Assembly: GCA_030037695.1 (NCBI GenBank)
Contig: JASHQF010000100.1
Location: 1-5,405 of the forward strand
DNA from: Thermoplasmata archaeon
GTDB lineage: Archaea > Thermoplasmatota > Thermoplasmata > Lutacidiplasmatales > UBA184
Length of the DNA: 5,405 nucleotides
Direction of reading: 5' to 3'
Part shown: piece by piece, positions 1 through 5,405 of the stretch
Position numbering within the stretch: position 1 is the first letter of the stretch
Layout of the letters: each line of letters begins with the position of its first letter
Program-made: the position numbers and the translations under genes
The notes under the pieces: model-generated
What the model saw: only the letters and a program-made list of their open reading frames with translations
Told to the model about the DNA's origin: nothing
Database searches by the model: none

Positions 1-594
1 CTGGTCAACAACGCCGGGGCGTACCTCCACCGGCGGGAGACGACGGGCGAGGGGCTCGAGCGGACGTTCGCCCTCAACGTCGTCGCCCCGTACCTGCTCA
101 CGTCGCTCCTGGAGACCCGCCTCGAGGAGAGCTCCCCGTCGCGGGTCGTCCAGGTCGTCTCCGAGGCCCACCGGGGGCAGAGCCTCGATTTCTCCGACCT
201 TCAATGCGCGCGCCACTACCGGGGGTTCCGCACCTACGGCCGCTCCAAGCTCGCGCTGCTGCTGCTGACCCGGGAGTTCGCCCACCGCTTCCACGGCAAG
301 GGGGTGACGTTCAATGCCGTCCACCCGGGGGTCGTCGGTTCCGGCTTCGCGAAGAACAACGGCGGGGTCGTCGGCTACGGGGTCTGGGCGCTCACCCACC
401 TGTTCGGGACCCGCCCGCGTCGGGCGGCGGAGACGGTCGTCCGGGTCGCGGTCGACCCCGAATTCGCGGACCGGTCGGGGGTCTACGTGCTGCGAAGGGG
501 GGTACGACCGGGCTCCCCGGCGTCCCAGGACATGGTCTCGGCCCTGCGCCTGTTCGAGGCGGTGGCCGATCTGGCCCGCCAGCCGGCCCCGTAG
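1..594 (+). CDS. Short-chain dehydrogenase/reductase, retinol-dehydrogenase-like (partial, 5' end missing)
   Basis: An NAD(P)-dependent oxidoreductase of the SDR superfamily; the reading frame is open from base 1 and ends at TAG 592-594, leaving 197 residues. In order I see the NNAG motif (residues 3-6), which stabilises the Rossmann fold, the catalytic-tetrad Asn in 'FALNVV' (N26), Ser in 'VVSEAH' (S54), and the YxxxK pair in 'YGRSKLA' (Y79, K83), followed by the cofactor-side 'NAVHPGVV' (residues 105-112). The 25-residue gap from Ser to Tyr and the 'SEAH' and 'SKLA' contexts fit the retinol dehydrogenase/WWOX/protochlorophyllide reductase-like branch better than classical FabG-type SDRs. 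The missing N-terminus, roughly 80-100 residues, would carry the TGxxxGIG cofactor loop. All catalytic residues in view are intact. The substrate cannot be told from the sequence. It is cytosolic by family and convergent with the propeller gene. The family is secure; the exact reaction is unknown. Confidence 0.9.
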   Translation: MVNNAGAYLHRRETTGEGLERTFALNVVAPYLLTSLLETRLEESSPSRVVQVVSEAHRGQSLDFSDLQCARHYRGFRTYGRSKLALLLLTREFAHRFHGKGVTFNAVHPGVVGSGFAKNNGGVVGYGVWALTHLFGTRPRRAAETVVRVAVDPEFADRSGVYVLRRGVRPGSPASQDMVSALRLFEAVADLARQPAP

Positions 595-643
595 CCCGGG
601 GGACGCCTCTCCGCGATCGCCCGGCCCAAGCAGCTCGGGCCAG
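595..643. terminator. Convergent intergenic spacer with a weak hairpin
   Basis: This 49-nt spacer separates the stop codons of two convergent genes. It contains a 5-bp G+C stem, GGCCC at 623-627 with GGGCC at 637-641 and a 9-nt loop, which would form in transcripts of either strand. There is no T-run beside it, so it is only a weak candidate for a shared transcription end. Confidence 0.25.
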
Positions 644-3502
644 TCACGCCCTCGGGCGGAACAGCACGTCGAGCCCGAACGGCGTTCCCCGGACGACGAA
701 GAACCCGGTCGTCGGACGGTCGGTGTAGCCGAGGTTCGGCTCGACCCGGAACGTGTGGGTCCCGTTGCCGACGGGCACCGAGATCGTCGCGTTGGTGGAG
801 CTGTACAGCACCCCGCCGACCTTGAGGCTCCAGGAGGCCCCCGGCGCGAGGCCGACCTCGGTGAACGTGATGGTGGAGGTCCAGACGTACGTCACCGCGA
901 TGCCGACCGGGGTGGTCCCGAGGGTGATCGTGCCGTCCAGCGGGAACGGCGTCCCGCCCTTCTTGGCCGTGGCCGTGTCGTGGGATGGGACGAGTATCTG
1001 GTAGTCGTACGTCCCCGGAGTGAACCCCTTGAACGAGAGGGTCGGGTTGTACGAGCACGACTCGAAGCCGGCGACCTCCGCGCACCAGGAGTACCCTGGG
1101 ACCACCCCGTGCTTGACGAGCGTCAGCGTGGCGGTCGGGCCGGGGACGAACGCGAGGACGACCGTCCTCGCCATCCCCTCGACGTGGATCGATCCTGTGG
1201 GGGAGGAGCCGCTGAGGACGTACCCCGGGATCCCCTCGACGGCGTACGGGTAGGTGCCGTTCCCTTCGAAGAAGACCCATCCCTCGTAGACCGACGTCGA
1301 GACGACCGTCCCGTTGAACGACAGGTTCCACGGTTCGCCGAGTCCCGAGCCGACGGGCAGGCCCTCCTCGAGGATCGTGACCGGATAGGACGACGGGGCG
1401 CTCACCATCCCCACCGTCGCGTTCTGGGGGTCGGTCGCGAACAGGCGCCCGGTCGTCGGGTCGGCCGCCAGGGCGGCGACCGAGGAGGCGCCCGCGATGA
1501 CCGACCCGATCACGAGCTCGGACCCCGGGTCGATCGTGGAGACGATCTCGTTGAAGGAGACCGAGTAGTTGATGTTCACCGCATACAGGAACCCCGTGGC
1601 GTTGTCGAAGGCCAGGTCCGAGGTCTCGAACCCCGCGTAGATCCCCGCGACGACCTCGTCCGTGGCCGGGTCCACGGCGGCGATGGACGGGACCTCGAAA
1701 TAGGGGGGATAGTAGACCCCCCCGTCCCCCAGCGCCACGTAGATCTCCCCGTCCGCGCTGTCGTAGGCGATCCCGTCCGGGTCACCGCTCGGGAGCATGA
1801 TCCCCGACGCCAAGGTATCGTTCGAGGCCCGGAGGACGAGGAGGCTCGAGAAGTCGCTGTCGGTGACGAACATCTCCCCCTGTGCCGGGTCGAACGCCAG
1901 GGCGCTAAAGTCGGCGCCGCAGGCCCCGACGTACGTCGCGACGGGGGTGTCGGTGGAGCCGTTGATCTCCGTCACGGTGCCGTTGCATCCCGTGGAGGGC
2001 GTCCCGGTGACGAACGGATCCCCGTTGGCGGTATCGATCGCGACGGCGAGGGGGCGGCTCGCGAGGGTGGCGGTCGCTTCGATCGACCCGTTCGACGGGT
2101 CGACCTCGAGGAGCTCACCCCGGGTCCCAGCCTCTCCCGCGACGAACAGGGCGTCCACGGTCGGATCAAAGGCGATGGCGACCGGTCGGGCCGGGAGGCT
2201 GAAGTTGGCGAGGAGGGAGTCGTTCGCGCCGTTCAGCTCGAACACCTGGGAGGAGTCCGAGGAACCGACGTAGATCGCCCCGTTGGTCGCATCGTAGGTG
2301 ATCGACGTCGGGGTGATCGCGAGCGGGATCGTGCCCACGACCGACGCCGAAGTCGCGTTGACCAGCTCGAGCGAGGGCGGCGCGGTTCCGACGACGTAGG
2401 CCAGGCCGTCCGCGGGGTCAGAGACGACCGCGCTGCTGTTCGCGCCGAGGGGGATCCGGGCGACGGTCGCGCCCGATGTGCTGTTGATCTCGGCGAGGAT
2501 GGGGGTCCCGTTGCCGTTCGCGCCCGAGACGAACAGCTCGGAAGCCGCCGGGTCGACCGCGAGCCCGTCCGGCAGGAAGATCGTCGGGATCGACCCGACG
2601 ACCTGGGCGCTCGAGCCGTCGATCACAGTGACGTTCGAGGACCCCGCGTTGAGGACGTAGACGAGGCCGCTCGCGTTGTCGAACGCGACGTCCTCCGGGC
2701 TCATACCGACGAAGAACTCCCCCACGTTCGTGAGCGTAGCGACCTGGATCACGCTCACGCTCTCGGCCCCGTCGTTGGCGACGAACAGGTACCCGCTGAC
2801 GGGGTCCAGGGCGAGGCCGAGCGGATCCGTACCGACCGGGATCTGACCGACGAGGGTCCCGTTCGCGGTCGAGAACACCTGGACGCGGCTCGAGCTCGAC
2901 AGCGTCACGAAGAGGTCCCCGGTCGCCGGGTCGAGCGCGAGCCCCGCGGGGCCCTCCCCCGTGGAGATCGGAGCGGTAGCCACGAGGCCGGAGGAGGCGT
3001 TCAGCACCGAGATCGCGTCGTTGTAGAGGTTCGCCACGTAGACCCGGTCGTTGTCGGGATCGAACAGGGCTGCCACCGGGCCCACCCCGACCCGGGTCTG
3101 CTGGACGACCTCGCCGATCGAAAGGTTCACGACCGAGACGGAGGACGAGGCCCTGTCCGCGACGAACAGGGCATTGCTCGAAGGCACCAACGCGGCGGCC
3201 GACGGTCCGTAGCCGTTCAGTCCGGCCTCGACGCCTGCCGCTAGGGTACCGTTCCAAAGGTCCACCGAAGCGAGAAGATGGCCAGGGTCAGGGACCGCCT
3301 GCTCTGTGGGCGGAGGAAGGGTGCTGGCTGCTGGCTGAACGGGATCGCCCCCGCTGAACGAAGGGACCGCGGCCGGTAGGGCGGCAGGGCCACCCCGGAA
3401 GGTCCCCGCAAGACCGGAGGCAACCAGCGACAGCGGCAGGACCATCAACCCCGCGATCGCGAGGCAGGCGATCGTACGGCCCGGGTCGCTGCGTGACGTC
3501 AC
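644..3502 (-). CDS. Secreted YVTN-type beta-propeller protein with three C-terminal beta-sandwich repeats
   Basis: A 952-residue protein predicted to be exported. Residues 1-9 are polar with two Arg, and about 10-33 form a hydrophobic signal segment ('ACLAIAGLMVLPLSLVASG'). A Pro/Ala/Ser linker follows to about residue 75. Residues about 78-702 hold tandem repeats of about 42 residues with the pattern (L/Y)(F/Y)VA...SVxVxN...GxxVxxIxVGxxPxxxAxDPxxG, the hallmark of YVTN/NHL-like propellers. Residues 706-788, 790-874 and 875-952 are three related beta-sandwich repeats ('EEGLP..W', 'KHGVVPGYSW', 'TEVGLAPGASW'). There are 24 N-x-S/T sequons and no C-terminal membrane anchor; the chain ends 'LFRPRA'. 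Start: GTG 3500-3502 puts the signal peptide at the N-terminus. GTG 3599-3601 (985 residues) and GTG 3572-3574 are also in frame but would prepend a hydrophilic stretch. No Shine-Dalgarno site is visible. The role is probably surface binding or adhesion; no catalytic motif is seen and the ligand is unknown. Confidence 0.93.
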   Translation of the reverse strand: MTSRSDPGRTIACLAIAGLMVLPLSLVASGLAGTFRGGPAALPAAVPSFSGGDPVQPAASTLPPPTEQAVPDPGHLLASVDLWNGTLAAGVEAGLNGYGPSAAALVPSSNALFVADRASSSVSVVNLSIGEVVQQTRVGVGPVAALFDPDNDRVYVANLYNDAISVLNASSGLVATAPISTGEGPAGLALDPATGDLFVTLSSSSRVQVFSTANGTLVGQIPVGTDPLGLALDPVSGYLFVANDGAESVSVIQVATLTNVGEFFVGMSPEDVAFDNASGLVYVLNAGSSNVTVIDGSSAQVVGSIPTIFLPDGLAVDPAASELFVSGANGNGTPILAEINSTSGATVARIPLGANSSAVVSDPADGLAYVVGTAPPSLELVNATSASVVGTIPLAITPTSITYDATNGAIYVGSSDSSQVFELNGANDSLLANFSLPARPVAIAFDPTVDALFVAGEAGTRGELLEVDPSNGSIEATATLASRPLAVAIDTANGDPFVTGTPSTGCNGTVTEINGSTDTPVATYVGACGADFSALAFDPAQGEMFVTDSDFSSLLVLRASNDTLASGIMLPSGDPDGIAYDSADGEIYVALGDGGVYYPPYFEVPSIAAVDPATDEVVAGIYAGFETSDLAFDNATGFLYAVNINYSVSFNEIVSTIDPGSELVIGSVIAGASSVAALAADPTTGRLFATDPQNATVGMVSAPSSYPVTILEEGLPVGSGLGEPWNLSFNGTVVSTSVYEGWVFFEGNGTYPYAVEGIPGYVLSGSSPTGSIHVEGMARTVVLAFVPGPTATLTLVKHGVVPGYSWCAEVAGFESCSYNPTLSFKGFTPGTYDYQILVPSHDTATAKKGGTPFPLDGTITLGTTPVGIAVTYVWTSTITFTEVGLAPGASWSLKVGGVLYSSTNATISVPVGNGTHTFRVEPNLGYTDRPTTGFFVVRGTPFGLDVLFRPRA
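647..1387 (-). repeat. Three C-terminal beta-sandwich (Ig/FN3-like) repeats
   Basis: Three units of 78-85 residues share an opening strand plus a G-L/V-x-P-G-x-x-W core ('EEGLPVGSGLGEPW', 'KHGVVPGYSW', 'TEVGLAPGASW'), a central 'Y/F..GTY/GTH' strand and a closing hydrophobic strand ('VVLAFVP', 'IAVTYVW', 'LDVLFRP'). Similar units are frequent in exported proteins of Thermoplasmatota (family knowledge, not searched here). The middle unit carries two cysteines nine residues apart (residues 807 and 816), a plausible disulfide in an extracellular domain. Confidence 0.75.
1397..3271 (-). repeat. About 14 tandem propeller repeats within the secreted protein
   Basis: Repeat units begin at residues (952 numbering) of about 108, 153, 196, 238, 280, 322, 367, 409, 451, 495, 543, 586 and 638, with a short last unit at 686-702 ('RLFATDPQNATVGMV'). 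Each starts with a 'LFVA/VYVA/IYVG'-type strand and ends with 'DPxxG' or a variant. The stretch at about 78-107 looks like the outer half of a unit ('WNGTLAAGV...GPSAAALVP'), so the split first and last units could close one blade, giving 14. Most units are 42-45 residues; units 10, 12 and 13 are longer (48-52). Confidence 0.8.
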
Positions 3503-3672
3503 GGAGCCAACGCCAGCGAGGCGTAAGGGCGACCACCCTAAACCGTTGTGGCCCCCCCTGGGCTTGGTATCCACGCGGCTTAGGGGGCCTGCCTCGATCA
3601 CCGATCCGGCAGGACCCTCGCTAGACCCGGCCGTTCCTCCGCGGCCGTCAAGGGGGGTCTAGGGGAGTTCGG
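3503..3672 (-). promoter_or_regulatory. Intergenic region: possible promoter of the propeller gene
   Basis: 170 nt lie between the stop of the Pro-rich gene and the GTG of the propeller gene. The least G+C-rich patch near the start is TTTAGG on the minus strand (3537-3542), about 38 nt upstream of the GTG; an archaeal TATA-like box here would give a leader of about 10 nt. It is a poor match to a TATA box. No small gene is visible, and the left-strand T-rich tracts expected of an archaeal terminator are absent. Confidence 0.25.
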
Positions 3673-3679
3673 CTAGACC
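3621..3679 (-). terminator. CTAG-centred inverted repeats forming alternative hairpins after the Pro-rich gene
   Basis: Read on the minus strand, GGTCTAG (3679-3673, including the TAG stop) is followed after 10 nt by CTAGACCC (3662-3655) and then by GGGTCTAG (3628-3621). The middle arm can pair with either outer arm: a 7-bp stem with a 10-nt loop, or an 8-bp stem enclosing an inner GC hairpin (3629-3633 with 3642-3646, GGCCG/CGGCC). The two hairpins exclude each other. Position argues for a 3'-end or attenuator-like element; there is no following T-run. Alternatively it could be a protein-binding palindrome set. Confidence 0.4.
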
Positions 3680-5145
3680 TTGATCTTGGGCCGGTGGCAG
3701 CGGTTCCGGCTGACCCGCGGCCGCAGGTCCGCGGTGTAGCACGACGGCATGCGCCAGGCTGCGGGAAGCCGATCCCCCTCGTCGGCCCGGACGGGGGTGT
3801 AGGATGGTACGATTGGGCTGGGCGTCGGGCTCTGGGGTGGAGAGAGCGGAGCAACGGGGGAAGCAACCTCAGGTCGTCGAGGTGTAGCCCAAGGAGGTCC
3901 CGGTGGGATTAGCGAAGCGAACGACAAACTCGGAACAAGGGTCTCTTGCGCAGGCAGGTCTGGCTCGGTAAAGATACGAACCGGGAGGGAGGGGGAGGCA
4001 GACTCGAGCTCCGAAGGGGCGGTCAGGGCCCCGGAACGAGGAGGGACCAGCCACGCCCGCTGGAGGAGGGCCACGAGATCGAAAAGGCGCGGTTGGAAGG
4101 GCGCCAGCGGGGCCGAAAACGGCTCGGGCGAGGGTTCGGAGGGGGTTGTGGGACCCGGGAGCGGGATGGCAGGCCGGGGGACCTCGATCGGGGTAATGGG
4201 CGAGACCGGCGCCGCGGGGGGCTCGATGACGATCGTCGGATGGAAGATGGAGGGTGTCGCTGGCAGTGCGACAGCTCCCGAACGGGACCACGGGATCCCT
4301 GGGCCGGTGATGGGGGTGGGGGTCCACTGGGCCAGCAGGGCGGCAGGCTCCGGCGCAGCGGGTACGAGGGGAGGCGGAGGGCTAGCGACCACTGGGGCTG
4401 CCGGACGGACCACCCCGCCCGAAAGCACCCACTCGTGGGGGAGTCCGCTCCAGGCCGAGACCACGCGGACCACCAGCCGACGCGGGCGGGGCTCCGTTCC
4501 CGCGCCCGTAGGCAGGAGGAAGTCGATCTCGCCGGCACCGGGCGGACCGATACCGCCCGAAACGGAGGCCGCGTCGACGGGGGTCACCACAACCGGCGTC
4601 GATTCCTGGACAGAGGGGGCTGTCTTACGACGGGGGCCGAACAGGTACGGGGCGAAGCTGGGGCCGCTGGCGCCCGCCTCGCGGCTAGAGCTCGCGGCGA
4701 GATCGCGGATCCCGTCCGATCGCTCGGGGTCGTTCCGCGTCCCCGAGGGGGACCTCGGACGCTCCTCGCCGGGCTCTTCGTCCGCCGGGCTTGAAGGCGC
4801 CACCGGACCGAAGGCAGACACCGGGGACCGTGCCGTTTTCGCCTCCCCGTTCGGGAGGTCCCGCGACGCGGTCGACCAGACCCGGATGCCTCCGATCGCC
4901 TGGGGAAGGTACCCTCCCGCTACGGGGACCGCCCTGGGCTGGGAGCGGGCTTCGTAGATCGCCGATCGGACGGACTCGGAGAGGGACGGGCCGGCGCTCG
5001 AGATCCGAGGAGGATCAGGACCGGGTTCGCTCAAACCGGGGGTCTCGAGCCATTCCTCGCCCGCCGGCTCGGACTCCGGGTCGTCGTTCCACCCGGAAAC
5101 GACGCGGAGCACCAGCCGACCTGGGCAAGCGACCACAGGCCCCAC
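3673..5145 (-). CDS. Proline-rich, probably disordered hypothetical protein with a duplicated RLVxRVVSxW motif
   Basis: I do not recognise this protein. From GTG 5143-5145 it has 490 residues, 93 of them proline (19%), with Ala, Ser and Arg also abundant. No signal peptide, membrane helix or catalytic motif is visible, and most of it looks intrinsically disordered. Two short islands look ordered: 'RLVLRVVSGW' at 10-19 and 'RRLVVRVVSAW' at 222-232, clearly related. Another hydrophobic patch, 'LFDLVALLQRAWLV', lies at about 354-367. The basic C-terminus carries two Cys and a His ('CYTADLRPRV...RCHRPKIKV'). Start choice: the frame extends up to TTG 5200-5202, overlapping the isomerase stop as TTGA, but the extra 19 codons include ATA, TTA and AGG AGG, unlike the rest, and a TATA-like CCTTAAGG lies about 31 nt upstream of the GTG. 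Strong G/C-ending codon preference through most of the frame supports coding. It may be co-transcribed with the isomerase. Confidence 0.6.
   Translation of the reverse strand: MGPVVACPGRLVLRVVSGWNDDPESEPAGEEWLETPGLSEPGPDPPRISSAGPSLSESVRSAIYEARSQPRAVPVAGGYLPQAIGGIRVWSTASRDLPNGEAKTARSPVSAFGPVAPSSPADEEPGEERPRSPSGTRNDPERSDGIRDLAASSSREAGASGPSFAPYLFGPRRKTAPSVQESTPVVVTPVDAASVSGGIGPPGAGEIDFLLPTGAGTEPRPRRLVVRVVSAWSGLPHEWVLSGGVVRPAAPVVASPPPPLVPAAPEPAALLAQWTPTPITGPGIPWSRSGAVALPATPSIFHPTIVIEPPAAPVSPITPIEVPRPAIPLPGPTTPSEPSPEPFSAPLAPFQPRLFDLVALLQRAWLVPPRSGALTAPSELESASPSLPVRIFTEPDLPAQETLVPSLSFASLIPPGPPWATPRRPEVASPVAPLSPPQSPTPSPIVPSYTPVRADEGDRLPAAWRMPSCYTADLRPRVSRNRCHRPKIKV
4457..4487 (-). repeat. Copy 2 of the 31-nt repeat encoding RLVVRVVSAW
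   Basis: It matches 5096-5126 at 26 of 31 positions by direct alignment and lies in the same reading frame, so it encodes the second copy of the motif in the Pro-rich protein. The similarity reaches slightly further on the 5' side of the coding strand's end (the Trp codon and its neighbours) and then stops. Confidence 0.7.
5096..5126 (-). repeat. Copy 1 of the 31-nt repeat encoding RLVLRVVSGW
   Basis: This is the N-terminal copy of the motif, about 640 nt from its partner at 4457-4487. Differences fall at five positions and still give similar residues (Leu/Val, Gly/Ala), which suggests an old internal duplication kept under protein-level selection. Confidence 0.7.
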
Positions 5146-5172
5146 CCGGAGAACGTCCGAAGGCGTTCCCCT

Positions 5173-5180
5173 CCTTAAGG
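5173..5180 (-). promoter_or_regulatory. TATA-like palindrome CCTTAAGG upstream of the Pro-rich gene
   Basis: CCTTAAGG is one of very few A/T patches here and sits about 31 nt before GTG 5145, the spacing expected for a near-leaderless archaeal transcript. The adjoining minus-strand text reads AAGGAGGGG, which resembles a Shine-Dalgarno sequence but has no start codon at a suitable distance: the GTG is 22 nt away. If the gene really starts at TTG 5202, this motif lies inside the coding sequence and means nothing. Confidence 0.3.
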
Positions 5181-5198
5181 GAAACGGGGCCCGAGGTA

Positions 5199-5405
5199 TC
5201 AAAAACCTGCTAGAAGGTCGTCGATCACGCGGCGCGGGGAGGGGGAGGTGGCGACCGCACTCGCCACGAGGACCCCCTGGGTCCCGAGCTGGAGCGCCCG
5301 GGCGACGTCCTCTCGTCCGTGCACCCCGGCTCCGCAGAGGACCTGCACTTTGGGGTCGATCGCCCGAACCGCAGCCACGGAGTCGGCCACGAGTTCGGGG
5401 CGTGC
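5199..5405 (-). CDS. tpiA: Triosephosphate isomerase, archaeal type (partial, C-terminal 68 residues)
   Basis: Interconverts dihydroxyacetone phosphate and glyceraldehyde 3-phosphate in cytosolic glycolysis/gluconeogenesis. The frame enters from the right edge at base 5405 and ends at TGA 5199-5201. The visible part has the archaeal TIM C-terminus: 'ARPELV' (residues 1-6), a helix, then 'VQVLCGAGV' (20-28) with the phosphate-gripping GAG loop, 'EDVARALQLGTQGVLVASAV' (32-51), and a final helix ending 'DLLAGF'. Archaeal TIM is shorter (about 220-230 residues) than the bacterial/eukaryotic enzyme, and about 155 residues, including the catalytic Lys, His and Glu, lie outside the window. Two small oddities: the usual ASG after 'GVL' reads ASA, and the usual AKD-type segment after it reads ATSPSP. 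The frame is intact, so I take the gene as functional. A TTTTT tract on the minus strand at the stop (5201-5205) could help end its transcript. Confidence 0.92.
   Translation of the reverse strand, partial: ARPELVADSVAAVRAIDPKVQVLCGAGVHGREDVARALQLGTQGVLVASAVATSPSPRRVIDDLLAGF

Noticed and set aside
204..728. Plus-strand 174-codon frame across the dehydrogenase end
   Set aside because: It is a frame-shifted shadow: the dehydrogenase frame with NNAG, YxxxK and PG motifs is unbroken from base 1 to 594.
2120..3170. Recurring 'gacgaacag' words that look like a DNA repeat family
   Set aside because: They are the codons for the conserved 'LFV' strand start of successive propeller blades (minus strand), so they are protein repeats rather than an independent DNA element or CRISPR-like array.
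314..3244. A 976-codon open frame on the plus strand opposite the propeller gene
   Set aside because: Its translation is Arg/Gly/Asp-rich without any domain, it overlaps the dehydrogenase as well, and it mirrors the GC-ending codons of the minus-strand propeller gene. It is an antisense shadow.
3503..3601. N-terminal extension of the propeller protein to GTG 3601
   Set aside because: The 33 added residues are hydrophilic and would bury the signal segment; the candidate promoter motif would fall inside the coding sequence.
3946..4957. Overlapping plus-strand frames of 282 and 269 codons opposite the Pro-rich gene
   Set aside because: They are rich in Gly/Arg, contain no recognisable motif, and compete with a longer minus-strand frame that shows G/C third-position preference and an internal protein repeat.

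Overview
The window is very G+C-rich (about two thirds by eye) and looks like an archaeal chromosome fragment, most likely a high-GC member of the Thermoplasmatota. Three things point there: the last 68 residues of an archaeal-type triosephosphate isomerase, a large exported YVTN-type beta-propeller protein ending in tandem 'TFTEVGLAPGASWSLKVGG'-like beta-sandwich repeats that are common in surface proteins of that phylum, and GTG/TTG starts without clear Shine-Dalgarno sites. The lineage is an inference; no marker gene is complete here.

Layout, left to right. (1) 1-594, plus strand: the C-terminal two thirds of a short-chain dehydrogenase/reductase, cut by the left edge. (2) 595-643: a 49-nt convergent spacer with a weak hairpin. 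(3) 644-3502, minus strand: a 952-residue secreted protein with a signal peptide, a Pro/Ala/Ser linker, about 14 propeller repeats (probably two seven-bladed propellers) and three C-terminal beta-sandwich repeats. (4) 3503-3672: an intergenic region holding the likely promoter of gene 3 and a striking CTAG-centred set of inverted repeats just after the stop of the next gene. (5) 3673 to 5145 (or up to 5202), minus strand: an unrecognised, 19% proline, probably disordered protein with a twice-occurring RLVxRVVSxW motif. (6) 5199-5405, minus strand: the 3' end of the triosephosphate isomerase gene, cut by the right edge.

Three genes run leftwards (isomerase, Pro-rich protein, propeller protein) and converge on the dehydrogenase. 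The isomerase is a housekeeping glycolysis/gluconeogenesis enzyme. The propeller protein is probably cell-surface or extracellular. Nothing in the sequence ties the genes into one pathway. The most unusual items are the Pro-rich protein with its duplicated motif and shifted codon use, and the alternative hairpins at its 3' end. I see no CRISPR array, transposon, tRNA, rRNA or defence system.
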